A DNA stretch of 64,000 nucleotides from Membranipora membranacea (lineage: Eukaryota; Bryozoa; Gymnolaemata; Cheilostomatida; Membraniporidae): NCBI GenBank assembly GCA_914767715.1, contig OU612065.1, positions 27,714,001 to 27,778,000 on the forward strand, read 5' to 3'. Made by a program: the position numbers and the translations under genes. Of the stretch, positions 13,801 through 25,800 are shown piece by piece (position 1 is the stretch's first letter; the number at the start of each line of letters is the position of its first letter). The notes beneath the pieces are model-generated. The model had not been told where the DNA came from. It saw only the letters and a program-made list of their open reading frames with translations, and did not search any database.

Positions 13801-16800
13801 GACGTTTAAAAAATTGCGACGTTTGTGGGTTTGCGACGTTTTAAAAACCCTTCGTTGCGACGTTTTTTGGATTGCGACGTTAGTGGAACGCTAGATTGCG
13901 ACGTTTTGATGTTTGCGACGTTTGTGGGTTCAACAAGGCACAAGTTTGCAAAACTTTGCACATTATTGGATTACTGGAGTACGGTATATGCATATATGTG
14001 TATTTTCTCCATCTTTGTTTGCAGCGTTGTGGATGCTAGTGAGTTTGAGTGGGAATCACAGCTCAGATTTTACTGGGTTAGGGAGATTGATGATCTCTAT
14101 GTTAGACAATGTACAGGGGAGTTTGCTTATGGATATGAGTATATGGGACTAAACGGCCGTCTTGTTATCACTCCCCTTACTGATAGGTATGTCTGCCCAT
14201 CATCACAAAGTCTTTTACTGGCTGTTATGTGGTGTAGCTTGACCACTGTTGTATTGACTAAAATCTGATAAGAAGTTGAGGCCTGGGCTAGTGATGGACC
14301 AGAAATGATGACAATTTGTCTTTAAGGAAGCATGATGTTGTCTAATGTTAAGATTTTACATGATACTATTTCCTCATTTAGAATTTACCTAACCTTGACT
14401 CAGGCCCTGAGTATGCAGTTAGGAGGGGCACCTGCTGGTCCGGCTGGTACAGGAAAGACTGAGACTACTAAAGATCTAGCTAAAGCTCTCGGGCTATTGT
14501 GTGTGGTTACAAACTGTGGAGAAGGAATGGACTTTCTGGTGAGTAATATTAAACCACACAATTCCTGTTACATCCTTTTCATTGCTCGATCTTACAGAAA
14601 GAAGAATTTCTGCAATTCTGAACCCTGAGAAACAAGGCATGGCAGGACAGTTTGAGATGTTTTGGTATAATGTAAAACCAAAGCAATGAGAATATTCTAC
14701 AAAATAAATATTGCCGGCCAAAATAATAAGTGCAACTAGATATTTTTTTATAATAGCCATAACCATCCGTGTTCGAGCATATCATATGTATATATATATA
14801 TGATATGCTCTAACATCGATGGTTATGGCTAGTAGAAAAAAAAAAAGTTGCATCGAGCGCTTATGGATTTTAGCGATGATGGGAAACTAGAGAGGGGCGA
14901 ATACATGGATATCCTTAGCTTAGATATTGGTGTTATCTAAATTATATCTGTCAGTATGACCATTGGGACCTGAGTTTAATTTTTGGACCTGTGCACAGTT
15001 GGTTGGTTGATTTAGCTGAATAAGAAATTAATGTGTTACATCATATTGATCTGTACCAAACATCTCACCATTAAAGATTTCATTGTGTCTCTTTCAGAAG
15101 AAATCTTAATGTTACATTTATTTCAAAGTGCCACGATGTTATGTGATGTTACAGCTATTGCAAGACATTAAAGAATGTGAACCTTGGGAGGGTTATGAGA
15201 GGTAATCTAATCTAATATATGGATTACTCATGTCTTTTTTCATCTAGAGGTCCAAGTCCTTATCTCTGTGACCATCGTGTGAGGAATAATGACCTGAAAT
15301 AGAAGTGCTCACTTTATTTGTTAGAAAACTTTTTATTTGGGAAACCCTCCTTCAGAATTACATATTAGCGGAAGTAACATTACCACTGTTGCTATGTTAC
15401 AAGCTGAAAACTGGTTGGTTTCTGTTGGTGTTTTCTTCCCATGAAATACTTTTAGTGTCTTGTAACACTCCATTATCATCTTCTAGTAAAGTTGAAATGT
15501 CTTCAAGTTTAGTAAGGAGATGGGTACTAGACACTGTAAAGGTATTTCATGAGCAGAAAACAACAACAGAAATGACTAATATTATTAGTGATTGCGATGA
15601 TGTGAGCTCCGCCCCTACGTCATTCTGAATTAGGGATTCCCAAAATAAAGTCTGCACTTCTACTTTAGGTCATTATTCCTCATACGATGGTCAGAGAGAT
15701 TAGGAACTTGGACCTCAAGATGTAAAAAGACATGAGGAATCCATATATTAGATTAGATTACCTCTCACAACCCTCCCAAGGCTCACATTCTTTAATGGTA
15801 GTTGACTGATTTGTCAGGAAAACTGCCTCCAACATTTGTCACTGGGTTCAGATCCCACCTTGATCCACTGACTGCTAGGCATAGTGGTACTAAAAAATAA
15901 TACAAATCCAAAATCATGAAGTAGTATTATTTATTCGCATTTCATCAAGTGAACATCACTAGGAACATGTAATATAGAGAATAATGAGTTTGCGTAGAAA
16001 AAATATACCAACTAATTGAAATAATAAATAGAATATGCACTGAGTTTACATTCTGAATTGAATTGTTCTCAGTGGTGACATGATTGGGATTTCAGATGAT
16101 GGCTTGTATTACTTTTGGAATCATCATTAGTAATACAGCAATGAGAATTTCAGTGTTTCAGTGTTTACTTATTCTAATGTACAGAGACTTATCCCTTGGC
16201 TGCATGTCGTTTTACTGATTGGCTCCTCAAGTTTATTTTTGTACTGACTTGTCTTTGCTTCATCACAAAACCTGCTTGGATATATTATTGGATAAATACC
16301 CTCCTTTTTCCTTATACCTTATAAACCCTTAGGCTTGAACAGTGTCCACACCGCATATCCAAAAGCAATGGCTTTGTTCATCTTACCTGAAAATACAAAT
16401 GGATCATGAGAATACTCTCACTTTGCATCGATCATCATGTACTATATATACTAAGGACATTTCTATGTTTCGGTTATACCTATATGTCATTGGTTTGCCT
16501 GGGAAATCCAATTTGTGGTGGTAATGATGAAGTTTTTATAATAACTCTATGCTCATAACTGACAATATGCAGTGGTTGCATGTTGTGGCAACGATCATGT
16601 TGAGCTTGGTTGAACAGTTTTGCCAGAGAAGTTTTTGTAAGTGAATTAACTCTGCTTTCTTGTTTCCTGACATGCATAGTGCTCTAAGAATCACCCAATT
16701 AGTGATTTATCTAATACTAGCCTCTGTTTTCTAATTTTCTGTCATACATGAGTGCTCTCGGGAACACCAGATCCATCCTCAGAAGGCTGTAGACTATGGG

Positions 16801-19800
16801 AGCTTGTGCACTGTAGACCACATCTTCATGCTTTGACATTTGTCTCGAACATCTTGTTACCATGCTGCCAAATGTGATCTCTCCATCGGCCTCCCTGAAC
16901 TGTTGAGCCATGTGATAGAAAAACACATGACGGGATGCATAGAAGCCAGGTGGAGTAGCAACAACAACAATAGAGTTAGGTCGCTCGACACTAATTTGAC
17001 TATCATGGCTGCCTGTTCCACTTCCTGGCACCACTGTTGCATCAGTCTCACCATCAATTTCTCTCAGTTGCACGCTCACAGCTTGATTTGGTACTTTATC
17101 TCCCTGACAGGACTGGATTAACACCACCTGAAAAAAAAACATATTCATTGTCTGACAGCACCTTAGACAGTGGATATTGCCAATTATGTCAAATCTTTTG
17201 TAGGAGCACGGCCAATTTGTCGCCAAATAAGCCCTAGCTTAGCCTTGTCACGCGGCTACTTGTTTTGTAGCCGCGTGACAATGCTTCCTCTAGCTAGCTT
17301 AGCACCAAAAAACGGTGAGCTAGAATGGATGAGGCAGCACTTTTATACCCGTTAGGCGGTTATGTTTTCACTCTTAAAGCTAGCTTGACGTTCTCTTGTA
17401 TCACATCTTATTCTCCATACTTTGATCTATCATCTGGGAAAGTTTCCACATTAGAATGCTAATATCGGGGAAGTTATTGGCTCTCAAACTTTGCAGGTAA
17501 TGGCCATGAATCGGCATTGGGAATCAGCCAGTATTAAGTTACAGGAACACCACAGCTATCAATTAATTTACTATTCTCATATTCTAACACAATACATTGA
17601 TGATCAAGATATATATGGCAAGTCAGGCTCAAACCATCAGTTCATTGTTGTAGATTCTTCCCTTCAGATGACAATCCACTGAGATTATCTGAAAGAAACT
17701 AGAAAAGCCTATGAGATAGCTTGATTAATTAGCCCCTTTTTTAGATTTATTACTTTCAAATCATTTTGATATTCATTATTCACATTCTGACCCGGTAGTA
17801 CAGTTGTAGAATCTGCGACCAATGAACTGAAGTTCCTGGCACCACTTTCACCGTTGACAGCTTTGACGTTGGTGTGACGTAATATTGGCCGATTGGGATG
17901 GCCCAATCGGTCCCACGAGTCCCCCTGTAGGGCTTTTAAGGCTGATTGTTCCAGCCTCCAGCACACCGGAGTGTATATATCTCCCGATTCCCAATGCCAA
18001 TTGACGGCCATTACCTTGTAAGTTTGAGAGCCCATTACTTTCCCAATATTAGGAATCGTTTGGTACATGACAGAAGGTTTCATGCCCCGCAATAGGCTGT
18101 TTTGCTCAACACCAAATATCCACAATCCAATTTTAGACTTTCGCACAAAAAATTGTATCATAACACCTTGGATATCCTCTCATCTTACCACTGGAAGATG
18201 GTTTGGTAGCTCGTCAGTAATCTTGAGAACTCCGTTAACTTCTCCTTTAATGCTGTTTCTATCATAGATAATTCCGTTACCGCCATGACTCATAATGCAC
18301 ACTACCAGCACTGAACAGTGATCCTTGAATTGTCTTATGTTGTCTCTCAGATGGCCTAGAAGATCCTCATAAGTCCAATCAACTAGCGGCATTATTACTG
18401 TGAATCCTCCTTCACGTAACCCCACTATCATATTCTCAGCCTCTTCTTTCGCATCACCTCTTGTTGTATGTAATGGAGTACGTCTCTCAAATGTGTTGTA
18501 GTATACCAGAGCGAACATTTTTGCTTTTTTCTGCCCTCTCGGAATGAAGAATGAGTCGGTTTGATTGTACAGGTTTTTGATGATCTCTGAACTCCAGCTT
18601 CCATCAAGTAGTCTCTGCCTGGATTGGTCAGGCAAAGTCTTAAGGTCCACAGGCAGGTTATTCTGATGATAAGCTCGTAAAACAGCTTCTAATAACTTTT
18701 CTTTGTCACTCTTTTGCTCAAGGGCTTGAAATAGAAGGTTGTGTTTGCTGACATACTCTCCATGATTTACTTTGGCAAACAAGGCCAGAAACAGTTTAAA
18801 CAATTTATTATTTAGTGCATACTGTACCGAATCTGTCTTCTTTCCTTTCATTTTTTGACAGATTACTTTAGACTGGTAGTCATCATCCATGTCCTTCTCA
18901 CGCAGATAAGTCAACACTTTGTTCACTTCACCAACATTGTCTTTCTTACACTTTTTGACCAGGTCTTCAAAGCTCTTCTGGATTTCTGTACCATTCATTT
19001 TCTAGTAGTCCCTGATTTTTATCTGCAGCTTTATATAATGATCCCTGCGCAAAAACCTACTTCAACATCCTGGTTGATAGCAAATTGAAACTGAACAGCT
19101 ATTAAAATTGCATTATATATTCAAAGTAGCTACTGCGTATGGGATTTTACACTGATTATTAATAATCAATTTTTATTACAATAGGTAAATTCGCGCCCAT
19201 GGTATCTATATTAAATAATCATTAATAATAATCATTTTCATGGGGAAATCCAACTGAATCCAACTTGAATTCAAGTTGTCTCCCTATTACCAATGAGGAG
19301 ATAATTCTAAGTTTCATGACATGAAACTTAGAATTATCTCCTCATTGGTGATAGGGAGACAACTTGAATTCAAGTTGGATTCAGTTGGATTTCCCAATGA
19401 AAATGGGATTTCCATTGATTATTTATTGATTATTTAATATATATACCAAGGTCGCGAATTTACCTAGTGGAACAGGTCCCGCTTTTGCCTATTATTATAT
19501 TATCATAGGGTACGGGTAAACCCAGTGGAAATTCCATGATCGGAATTTTTGCTGGGATTCCTTGGTTGAAATTCCCAATATGTGATTTAGCAAGATCTTA
19601 GCTAGGATCGTTGTGTTAATTTTAGTGATCCCTGATCCAACAACTGCATCATAATGTAGTATACTAGGGAATTACAGTTATATTTATAATAAGGGGGGAA
19701 ATATAGAGTGTGACAACCATAGACATTTTGTAGGATTAATAATGTTATTCAGTGTACTACTACAACCACTGTTTGTTACTTATACAGGCTGTCGCGAAGA

Positions 19801-22800
19801 TTCTCTCTGGATGTTGTCAGTGTGGAGCGTGGAGCTGTTTTGATGAGTTTAACAGGATAGATGCTTCTGTACTGTCAGTTATATCCACTCAACTCAAGAC
19901 CATCCAGAATGCACTCATACACAAACTCAAACGATTCCTGGTAAGCCGAGTATGGTTGTAATGTTCATTTTGCAAGATTTAAAAAAAAATGTCTAAAGAT
20001 GAAGAACTCTGAATTTATGAAAACATATATATAGTTAACCAAAAATCACTCGGGGGCTCAGACAAAGTTATTTTCTATTCTTATTTATATATAGTTTGAG
20101 GGACAAGAGATTGCTCTGGACTGCCGTGTCGGTGTGTTCATCACTATGAATCCAGGATATGCTGGTCGTACTGAGCTCCCGGAGTCGGTGAAGGCACTAT
20201 TCAGACCTGTGGTTGTTATAGTACCAGATTTACAACAGATATGTGAGATAATGCTTTTCTCTGAAGGTTTTCTTATGGCTAAGGTGAGTATAGTCTTTGA
20301 CCTCAATGAGCCATTTTCAGTTAGCTCAATTTCAAAATGCGCACTTCTGTTGGTATTCCAGATTGTTTACGTCTTTGATTGATAAAAAATGCTGCTGCTC
20401 TTCTACATATGCTGGTAGTTCCTCACAGGAATGCCTGTTTCAGTAAACCCACCCTCATTCCAGTGGATGGATTGAATAAAAGTGAAAAGCTATATGTTTT
20501 TGGGTATGTCAGAAAGTAAGCTGCAATGGGAATCCTTGAACTGGTACTATCATCAATGTAGCACTGTAATACCTGCACATACCTGTTTCATATAACGGAC
20601 CAGCTATTTTAGGTGTTAGCTAAGAAGATGACAGTGTTATATAAGCTTGCTAAGGAGCAGCTCTCCAAGCAGTATCATTACGACTTTGGACTAAGAGCTC
20701 TCAAATCTGTGCTTGTCATGGCCGGAGAGTTAAAACGAGGCTCTGCTGATCTCTCAGAAGTGAGTAAAAGACTTAATATAGCTGAAAATTAATTGAGGAG
20801 ATGCCCAGTTCATACTGAGAAACTGAAGGTGTTGGCAACACACAATTAAAAAGGTAGGCAAAAACCTGTGAATTGGAAAATGACATAGGAGAGACAGCTG
20901 TTTTTCATTGTGCTGGTTATTATCTTTGCAGGATGTAGTATTGATGAGAGCCCTGCGTGATATGAACCTACCTAAGTTTGTATATGAGGATGTGCCTCTA
21001 TTCCTGGGTCTGATAGGAGACTTGTTCCCAGGACTGGACTGTCCTAGAGTGAGGTATCCACAGTTCAATGATGCAGTTGAGGAGGCACTTCAAGAGGCTG
21101 GTATGATTCATCTCGACATTCAAGTAGATAAGGTATGTGTAAAACTAATTAAAGAGCTTTTGTCTTTTTGCCTGCATTTAGGAGTTGCTTCCCCCTGACG
21201 GCTGATGCTAGAATAGACAGCGTGACTATGGATGAAGGGGTGATATAATTGATTTACTATGAGTTCTCACTAGATTAATGGAAACCTAGAGCATACATTG
21301 TATATCGATCTGTATAACTTTCGGCGATGTAAGGTTGTAAGGTGAGATTAACTTGTGCTGTAGTTGGATAAAATTAGACCAATTAAAGCGTGTAGTTATA
21401 GTTATAGTTATAGTTATTACTGGTGTAAACCCTCATGCAACCATTTTATTATGTAGGTAGTGCAGCTTTATGAGACAATGCTAACTAGACACACCACAAT
21501 GGTAGTCGGTCCTACAGGAGGAGGTAAAACTGTTGTTATCAATGCTCTGTGTAACGCTCAGATCAGGTAGAGTATAAGAAGTTGATGTTAATGTTCTCAG
21601 CTTGTGTTATAGTTAGTATGCAGGCTGTACATGTCGGTCACTCTAAAACCACATAACCAGATATCAGTAGATTGGACCGTTGGTTTGTTTCCATTAAACT
21701 CTGTTGAATTCCCGCTATTCATCTCCCACTCAAGCTGTTATATCAAAGATCCAAATGTCTAGCCTCATGTTTATTTAATGACAGAATGAATATACCCACA
21801 AAGATCTGGATGTTGAATCCTAAGGACAGGAGTGTGATAGAATTATACGGGATACTGGATCCAAACACCAGAGACTGGACTGATGGTCTGCTCTCTTCTA
21901 TATTTCGTCTGATAAACAAACCAACCGACAAACATGAGAGAAAGTACATCCTGTTTGACGGGGATGTTGATGCATTGTGGGTAGAGAATATGAACTCTGT
22001 GATGGACGATAATAAGCTTCTAACTCTGGCTAATGGAGAGAGAATTAGATTACAGAAACACTGCGCTCTGTTGTTTGAGGTAATATTTAAAATAACTATT
22101 AATTGTAAAGTTGTACAACTCTTGGTATGATTAGGGCAATGCCTTACTATTTAACTCTGCCTGGTAACACTCAAACAGTAATAATAATCTGTTTACAGGT
22201 ATCTGATCTTCAGTACGCCTCACCTGCTACTGTATCTAGATGTGGAATGGTGTTTGTCGATCCTAAAAATCTCGGATATGAACCATTCTGGAAAAGATGG
22301 ATCAATGGTAAGCACTCTCTTATGATTGTTTCTATGTGAGGTGAGTTTATTACGAAGTAAGTAAACTTTGGTGTGACGTTCAGTCGCCCACCCCAGCTGC
22401 ACGAAGTGATGTCAAGCTGCATTACCTCAAATTGACAAGCTAGTGTATGATATCCCTCCCTATTTAAAAACTTGTTGTACTACATGATTCAACTTACCAT
22501 TACCGGTTAGATTTTGATGTTTAGGTCGAGCTTCCAGTGAGGTTGAGCTGTTACAGTATTACTTTGATAAGTATGTACACTCAGGCATATCTATGATAGT
22601 AGAGGGAATAGTAGATGGTCGCCAAGAAGGAAAAATGAAAACTATTATACCTGTAACCAACCTTAACCTGGTAAGCCACTATGGGAATCATTACAAGGTA
22701 AGAGGCCAAGCTGGCTGAGCCATGTACATATCGTCATTTCTAGAATGCAGATATTACCTTATCTACCAGGCTGTGAACTTCATGTAGACTGGGTGACAGC

Positions 22801-25800
22801 ATATCTGACATAGTCACAAACTCACTTTTATTATCCCTACCTACAGGTGACACAGCTTTGTTACATGCTGAGTGCAGTGTTAGATAAGGATTATTCAGAT
22901 AATCCGATGAATCTTGAGAATTATTTCCTCATGGCTCTGTACTGGTCTCTTGGCGCTACTCTTCTCAGGGAGGACAGGCAGAGATTTGATAAGTACATGC
23001 GAAGAACTGCATGCTTTGTTGAAGCTCCTGAAAGCAAGTACCCAACACTAGGTCAGTATTCCAATAATATTTGCAGTCAGTACAGCAATCAACTATAATT
23101 GTAGTGGTTAAATTAACCGTCGTTCGCAGGGGGCATGCCACTTTTGTCAAAAACTTTAATTGCCCTATCTTATGTTTCATGAGACAAAGAATATCATGTT
23201 TTTTTCCGTAGGAGAGCTACCATGCCATGATGGCAGTTTCTATGATTATTACTGGAATGGTGATAAGAAGTATTGGATACCCTGGATTAAGCTTGTACCC
23301 GAATATGAACATGAGCCATCGGTAAATATTTATCTATTTGTTACTCATGTTTTGTCTTACTGTGCCAACTATGACAGTAGTGCTTATCCTCTGTCTTCTG
23401 TTCAAAGATTGCTCACGGTCACCATCAATTATTATACTTGTGTTCATCTCCTACAAAAACTTCTGCTACTGTGCGCTGAATAAACTTACTGTTGGCGTGT
23501 TGTTCCACAGTGCACTTTGACATAACAAGACTTGTGTCCCCCGATCTTGATGAATGATGAGTTTGTGGTTGGTTATTTGTAGATGAGATTTAATGAGATA
23601 CTAGTACCTACAGTGGATACTGTTAGAACCACATGGTTACTGAATCTGATGAATCTGGTAAACAGACCTGTGCTGCTAGTAGGAGAAACTGGAACTAGCA
23701 AGACAGCTACAATACAAGCCTTCAACAGAAACCTTGATGTCGATAAATACGTGAGTAATCCAGCTCACTTGTGGTGTGCAGAGGTCCTTGGCGATAACAG
23801 TAAATGGTATGCTACGCACATGAGAAACTTTATGTCAATTATACTGCTAGTAGAAGTGACTCGCTTGTAACAAACTCATACTGTTACAAACTGTACGTTA
23901 TGAGATATTTCAGATCTCATTCATCCCAATTCCCAATATTCACATAGCTGTTTTTGCTGGTGATATACAGATGTTACTGACGATGAATTTTTCATCTCGT
24001 ACCACATCGCTGGATGTACAGAGAAATCTGGAGGCTAATGTAGAGAAGAGAACTAAAGATACATTTGGTCCTCCTCTCGGCAAAAAACTGCTCGTCTTCA
24101 TCGACGACATGAATATGCCACAGGTAAATTCTTTGTTTTTTTTTATCAATGGTTGTTGATTCATAATGTATTTTACAATAAAGTAATATCTGACGACCAT
24201 AGAGAACTCGATTTTGTTGTATTCAACAAACCATTTTTCCCCTCTGTTCTCTGTTCCTCTTCTTGTAAACCACTGTTTGAAATTACTCCTTTGCACATTG
24301 GTCAGGTTGACACATATGGCACACAGCAGCCGATCGCACTGCTCAAGTTACTGCTTGAGAGACATGGATGTTACGATCGTGGTAAAGATCTCAATTGGAA
24401 ACATATGAAGGACTTGTCTTATATAGCTGCTATGGGTATGTGTACAACACAACTTTATCAAGGCGACGATTGAGCGTTTTCCCAAGCTCAACAACGTCAT
24501 GCTGCACAAATGCAATAGCACTGACGACAGATTTAGATTAATTTTATTAGGTAATATAGTCGAGAGTTGTTATTACAATGTCTCAGCTATTAAAAATAGC
24601 AATGCTAACCAGTAAAAACATTAAGTAAAATTCTGCTGGTATTGTGGTACGATGAGTGAAGACTTTTGATGGTCGGGGAGCTCCTCACATCAACTAAAAT
24701 TGGAATATTGTCCTTTTCTCTGTTAATCAGGTAAAGCAGGCGGAGGGAGAAACGATGTAGACCCAAGGTTTATATCACTATTCAGTGTGTTTAATCTGAC
24801 ATTCCCGTCCAACTCAACCCTCTATCATATATACAGCAGTATACTCAGTGGACACGTGGTCAGCTTTAATGATGATGTCAAATCATGTATCAGAACTGTC
24901 ACCAAAATGACTATGACTCTGTATACGTAAGTTACTGAGCGACTATGACTCTGAATACGTAAGTTACCGTAACATAAGCCCAATACTGCCATAATCTACA
25001 GTAGGTCTATTATACCTTTTTAATGCAATTGAGCACTTTAAATTCAGAATAAGATTGAACATCATTGCAGGAAAATTTAGCCTTGTCACGTGGCTATTTT
25101 TTTCTAGCCGCGGGACAAGGCTAGAAGGCAATATTACTCGATAAACTTCATTTTTTTTACCACTTTATCACTTATTAGAGAATAAGCTTCTTATAGCATT
25201 AATCTAGTAAGGGCACAAGGATTAGTTGTATGTAACTGTGACGAAGAAGTTATTGTGAATGAAACACAATTTGGGATTGTGCTCTCCTTGAACAAGTGGT
25301 TCAGAGAGAACACAACCTTTAATTTATATATAACAATACCTCACCATTTCAAATTTCTGCTTTACAGAGCCAACTCTGAGTAGTGAATAGCGGACATTCT
25401 ATTAATCTTATTCTTTTTTGGGGATGGTGAGATGGCGCAATTGGTTAGCATGCTGAACGTTTTTGTATACATATTTGCCTTACAAGATCTGCCTTCATTT
25501 TAGAGCCATAGTTCGAGAAATGCCTCCGACGCCGTCTAAGTTTCACTATATATTTAACCTGCGAGACCTGTCCCGTGTGTACGCTGGGCTATGTCAGACT
25601 ACACCAGATGCATACAGATATTCTCATGAGTTTCTGAGGGTGTGGAGGAATGAGTGCCTTAGAGTTTTCCATGACAGGCTGATTAACGACGAGGACCAGG
25701 ATAATGTCAGGGTAAGCATTACAAACTTAACATGTCATCAGGTGGAGACAAAGTTGATGGCTGGCAGTGTGTTGATTTTTATATAATTGTTTCTTCAGGC

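Larger units (their letters stand above)
14539..19787 (+). other. Large DNAH10 intron hosting a gene and several elements
   Basis: This 5.2-kb intron separates the AAA1 Walker A exon (14382-14538) from the Walker B exon (19788-19940). It contains a 76-bp hairpin, the 630-bp inverted-repeat element, the antisense caspase gene and the 285-bp palindrome. The parts 15798-16716 and 19467-19787 show nothing I can identify, apart from a weak T-arm-like stretch near 15845. Confidence 0.9.

Noticed and set aside
15805-15860. T-arm-like GGGTTCAGATCCCACC considered as a tRNA or SINE.
   Set aside because: No acceptable A-box or acceptor stem at tRNA spacing; left as chance or a decayed remnant.
17709-18161. 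A 150-codon minus-strand open frame between the two caspase exons, considered as a third coding exon.
   Set aside because: Exons 18998-18189 and 17127-16717 join in phase 0 with the catalytic Cys in its expected place, and this frame shows no caspase similarity; it lies within the inverted repeat in the intron.
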